IMG/VR virus record: IMGVR_UViG_3300037189_009414
Location: 1 to 20,538 of that record
Reading direction: 5' to 3' (one strand)
Origin: a virus
DNA: 20,538 bases
Shown piece by piece: positions 19,456 through 20,538 of the stretch (positions within the stretch are counted from its first letter, which is position 1; each line of letters opens with the position of its first letter). The notes under the pieces are model-generated. The model saw nothing but the letters and a program-made list of their open reading frames with translations. It did not search any database and was not told where the DNA came from. The translations under genes and the position numbers were made by a program.

Positions 19456-20538
19456 ATGTCTATTTCAGCATTCTCTGGTCCGGTTATTTCGTTCGGAACG
19501 GCTCCGATTTATACGTTCGATACGGACAATAATCCGGAAGCAGGGCCATCGCTCTTCTATGCTGGCGCGGGTCTTCTTGACCCGCGCCCGTACTACACTT
19601 ACACACCAGGCCAAAATTTCGGCGCTGCAACGCTTGGGTTCCTTGGAACTCAAAACATTATGACACTCAACGCAGTGCCATATACGTTGAGCAACGTTGC
19701 GATCGCGGCGGCTGCGAATACGGTCGCGAACACGGCGATGACATTGGTTTCTTCGAATGCTCTTACCTCTGCTGGTACGGGTATCGCAGTTTCCCAGTCA
19801 ATTGTCCGTGCGGACACGGGTGCAACTGTTACTGGCCTTTTGGCTATTGATGGCGGCACAAGCGTCAGCGGCTATATTTGCAACGGTACGAGCGGAACTG
19901 CGGGAACAATCCTCGTGGTCACAACGGCTTCGGCTGCTCCTCTCGTTATCGGTCAGGTTCTTACTGGAACTGGTGTTACTGCTGGAACGGTGGTTACTGG
20001 ATATGGCCCTGCCATCTCCGGAACAGCCGCTGGAACTGGTGGTACAGGTACTTATACTGTCAGCGTTTCTCAGGCTGCGGGAACAAGTGGATCTCCAATC
20101 GTTATCACCGCCACAAACGGATCGGCTACGTTAAACGCCGTTGCGAATTGTGCGATTGGTTTCGGGTCGGCGGACACAATCCAAATTTGGAACCCGCAAT
20201 CGCTTCTGGGCCGCGCTGTTCAGGTTAAGCCAACCTCTGCGTCTGTTACGAATACCTTCCTCGTCTCTGGATATGACATTTATGGCTATCCAATGTCGGA
20301 ACTTATCAGCACTGCCGCCAACTCGACGGCTGTGAATGGTAAGAAGGCGTTCAAATACATCGCATCGGTTACACCTTCCGCGACTGACGCTACTGGTACT
20401 TACAGTGTTGGGACGACAGATATCATTGGACTTCCGATCCGCTCTGACGTCTTCGGGGATATTGGCATCAATTATCCTGCGACAGTCGTCACAGCATCAA
20501 CGGGATACACTGCGGCTGTAAACAGCATCGCTACCACA
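19456..20538 (+). CDS. Structural protein with inserted Gly/Thr-rich module (partial, C-terminus missing)
   Basis: The frame is open from the ATG at 19456 to the window end: 361 residues with no stop. AAGGAG lies about eight bases upstream. Residues 1-115 (for example GPSLFYAGAGLLDPRPYYTY and LNAVPYTLS-AIAAAA-like text) recall an unnamed virion protein found after the capsid gene in many phages. Residues about 120-215 are an internal module rich in Gly and Thr with GQVLTGTGVTAGTVV and GTGTYTVSVSQ, a pattern that turns up inside many different phage proteins. The original protein seems to resume with NAVANCAIGFGSADTIQIWN. A head-associated or decoration role is likely, not proven. Confidence 0.8.
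   Translation, partial: MSISAFSGPVISFGTAPIYTFDTDNNPEAGPSLFYAGAGLLDPRPYYTYTPGQNFGAATLGFLGTQNIMTLNAVPYTLSNVAIAAAANTVANTAMTLVSSNALTSAGTGIAVSQSIVRADTGATVTGLLAIDGGTSVSGYICNGTSGTAGTILVVTTASAAPLVIGQVLTGTGVTAGTVVTGYGPAISGTAAGTGGTGTYTVSVSQAAGTSGSPIVITATNGSATLNAVANCAIGFGSADTIQIWNPQSLLGRAVQVKPTSASVTNTFLVSGYDIYGYPMSELISTAANSTAVNGKKAFKYIASVTPSATDATGTYSVGTTDIIGLPIRSDVFGDIGINYPATVVTASTGYTAAVNSIATT

Overview
The window looks like part of a tailed bacteriophage (Caudoviricetes) genome. It carries, in one long rightward operon, a small and large terminase, a portal, a GroES-like protein, a scaffold-like coiled-coil protein, a decoration-like protein and an HK97-fold-type major capsid protein. It also carries a T7 gp4-like primase-helicase and a lysis cassette. 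There is no integrase, tRNA, insertion sequence or CRISPR array. GC-rich codon choice in the late genes and the flavour of several proteins suggest a proteobacterial, possibly alphaproteobacterial, host; this is inference. Many products belong to conserved but nameless phage families.

Layout. (1) 1-1536, plus strand, visibly more AT-rich: five or six tightly packed small genes, including an exported small protein, a two-helix holin candidate and an exported lytic transglycosylase. (2) 1549-3238, plus strand: a primase-helicase whose zinc-finger domain lies in a different reading frame from the TOPRIM-helicase part. The latter has its own well-placed Shine-Dalgarno and ATG. (3) 3239-3469: convergent junction with an intrinsic terminator and two further hairpins. 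(4) 5163-3470, minus strand: a five-gene cassette of small phage proteins and a GP88-family protein, led by a good sigma70-like promoter (TTGACA-17-TATTTT). (5) 5299-6102, plus strand: a DUF932 protein, diverging from that promoter. (6) 6103-6339: converging terminators. (7) 7701-6340, minus strand: five small genes punctuated by hairpins. (8) 7702-8163: about 460 bp without a gene, holding stacked dyads, three 16-bp tandem repeats, two mutually exclusive hairpins and C/A-rich low-complexity DNA. (9) 8164-20538, plus strand: packaging, head and structural genes, with an internal hairpin and promoter-like site at 17749-17840 that set apart the decoration and capsid genes. The last gene runs off the window.

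How the parts fit. Regions 1-7 look like early/middle functions (replication, host takeover of unknown mechanism) plus lysis. Region 9 is virion assembly: TerS/TerL package DNA through the portal, scaffold and GroES-like proteins assist head assembly, and the decoration and capsid proteins build the shell. The intergenic region next to the small terminase is the best candidate for an origin, a packaging site or a genetic switch. The points most worth following are the split primase-helicase, the repeat/hairpin region at 7.74-8.12 kb, and the 1042-residue protein with seven KxGGR-type repeats between portal and scaffold.
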